45,182 bases of DNA, from positions 1-45,182 of the forward strand of contig JAJXYD010000018.1 in assembly GCA_021780695.1 (NCBI GenBank). The letters run 5' to 3'. Shown here piece by piece: positions 44,435 through 45,182 of this stretch (its first letter is position 1; each line of letters opens with the position of its first letter). Both the position numbers and the translations under genes were made by a program. This DNA comes from Deltaproteobacteria bacterium. GTDB lineage: Bacteria; Desulfobacterota; Syntrophobacteria; Syntrophobacterales; Syntrophobacteraceae. Below the pieces are notes generated by a model. That model did not search any database and had not been told where the DNA came from. It saw only the letters and a list, made by a program, of their open reading frames with translations.

Positions 44435-45182
44435 ATGCGCCAAAAATGAAGCCCTCAGCTCTCCGTTTTTCATGCCTTGGCCTCTACTGAAATCGGCCAG
44501 GAACTGGCAGCTATTTCTCTTGTCATCGATGAGACTCCTGAAATGCTCGACCCGATCTATCATGACTTGGTTGGACGGCGAAAAACCGATAACGGACGGA
44601 CGGGCATGTCGGCCGAACAGGTTTTGCGTTGCGCCATCCTGAAGCAGTACCAAAACTTGACGTATGAGGAAATGGCATTCCATCTCTCTGATTCGGTGAC
44701 ATTACGCACCTTTACCAGGCTTGAGCGGAGGCAGCGCCCCTCGGCCTCGACTTTGCAGGAGAACATCAAGTCCTTGAGCGAACAGACCTGGGAAGCGGTC
44801 AACAAGGCGATCATTACCCATGCTGCCAAAGTTGGAGTCGAGAAGGGACGAACCGTGCGAATCGATTCCACGGCGGTTGGGTGCGATGTCCACTATCCGA
44901 CTGACTCCACGCTGCTTCAGGACGCTATCGGTGTCATCACCCGGCTTCTTATCGAGGGCAAGGCCCTTTTCCCTACCCCGTCCTATAGCTTCTGCGACCA
45001 CAGGCGGGTGGTCAAAAAAAGAGTGCTCAAGATCAAAGACAGCCGGAAGGAAACGCGAGTTGGTTTGGGGCTACGGAGAAAGTGCGGTTGCGGTCCTGGC
45101 GGGGTTTGAATCGCCTGATCGGGAGCAAATTATCCATTCCCGTATGCTTGTCGAGGAACTGGAGCGAGCACTCGGCCTTCTG
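44435..45182 (+). pseudogene. DDE transposase (IS5/IS1182-like), disrupted and cut by the window end
   Basis: A transposase frame beginning MRQK, a TGA stop at 44447-44449, then SPQLSVFHALASTEIGQELA and VIDETPEMLDPIYHDLVGRR, AEQVLRCAILKQYQNLTYEEMAFHL and the first DDE-region block RIDSTAVGCDVHYPTDSTLLQDA. Near 45050 the frame breaks, and another frame continues GFESPDREQIIHSRMLVEELERAL to the window edge. The early stop could be bypassed by starting at the TTG at 44477, but the later frameshift still breaks the protein. The rest of the catalytic domain is outside the window. Confidence 0.75.

Overview
The window looks like chromosome of a Gram-negative anaerobe of the Desulfobacterota (former Deltaproteobacteria, possibly Syntrophobacterales). 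This is inferred from the mix of an outer-membrane TorF-type porin and a TolC-like protein, a ferredoxin-type Fe-S protein, PEP-CTERM export signalling, large PAS sensor kinases and the types of insertion-sequence relics. No marker gene fixes the taxon.

Layout. (1) 1-17.7 kb is ordinary core-like sequence: a UbiB/ABC1 kinase and a STAS protein (minus strand); a membrane glycosyltransferase of the ArnT/GT39-83 type plus a DPM1/ArnC-like GT2 partner; the glycogen branching enzyme GlgB; a two-[4Fe-4S] protein; a DUF1828-like protein; a TorF-like porin; an acyl-CoA synthetase; RecN; a PAS/GAF sensor kinase; and QueD. (2) 17.9-21.4 kb is a decayed island starting at a tRNA(CAT). It holds a broken tyrosine recombinase, a hicBA pair whose toxin carries a stop codon, a frameshifted Zn-ribbon protein with repeated VAKRDA motifs, a truncated companion gene, an IS21-like end and a 700-bp IS630 deletion derivative. 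(3) 21.5-27.8 kb is a compact four-gene operon, the most interesting part: a TackOD1-like zinc-ribbon protein with a GGDEF-like domain lacking the GGDEF motif, a processive GT2 synthase, a TolC-like outer-membrane protein fused to a TIM-barrel glycosidase-like domain, and an HlyD-like adaptor. Together they look like an envelope-spanning polysaccharide synthesis and export machine. (4) 27.8-32.3 kb: an IS256 fragment, an SRPBCC protein divergent from an SDR oxidoreductase, a flavin split-barrel protein and a hybrid histidine kinase. (5) 32.4-42.6 kb: a Tn3 relic, then a three-gene minus-strand operon (SNF2/DEAH helicase with a DUF3883-like C-terminus, DUF1156 adenine methyltransferase, DUF499 ATPase), a probable anti-phage cassette related to DISARM/BREX components. 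(6) 42.7-45.2 kb: a broken transposase, a PEP-CTERM surface protein and another broken transposase running off the end.

Themes. The window alternates intact core genes with accessory cassettes, and nearly every accessory junction carries a dead mobile element. A dispersed repeat of about 78 bp occurs at both 2.7 kb and 33.1 kb. Several start codons were moved from the longest reading frame to positions with a good Shine-Dalgarno sequence or a recognisable N-terminus. All family calls are from motif recognition by eye; no database search was run.
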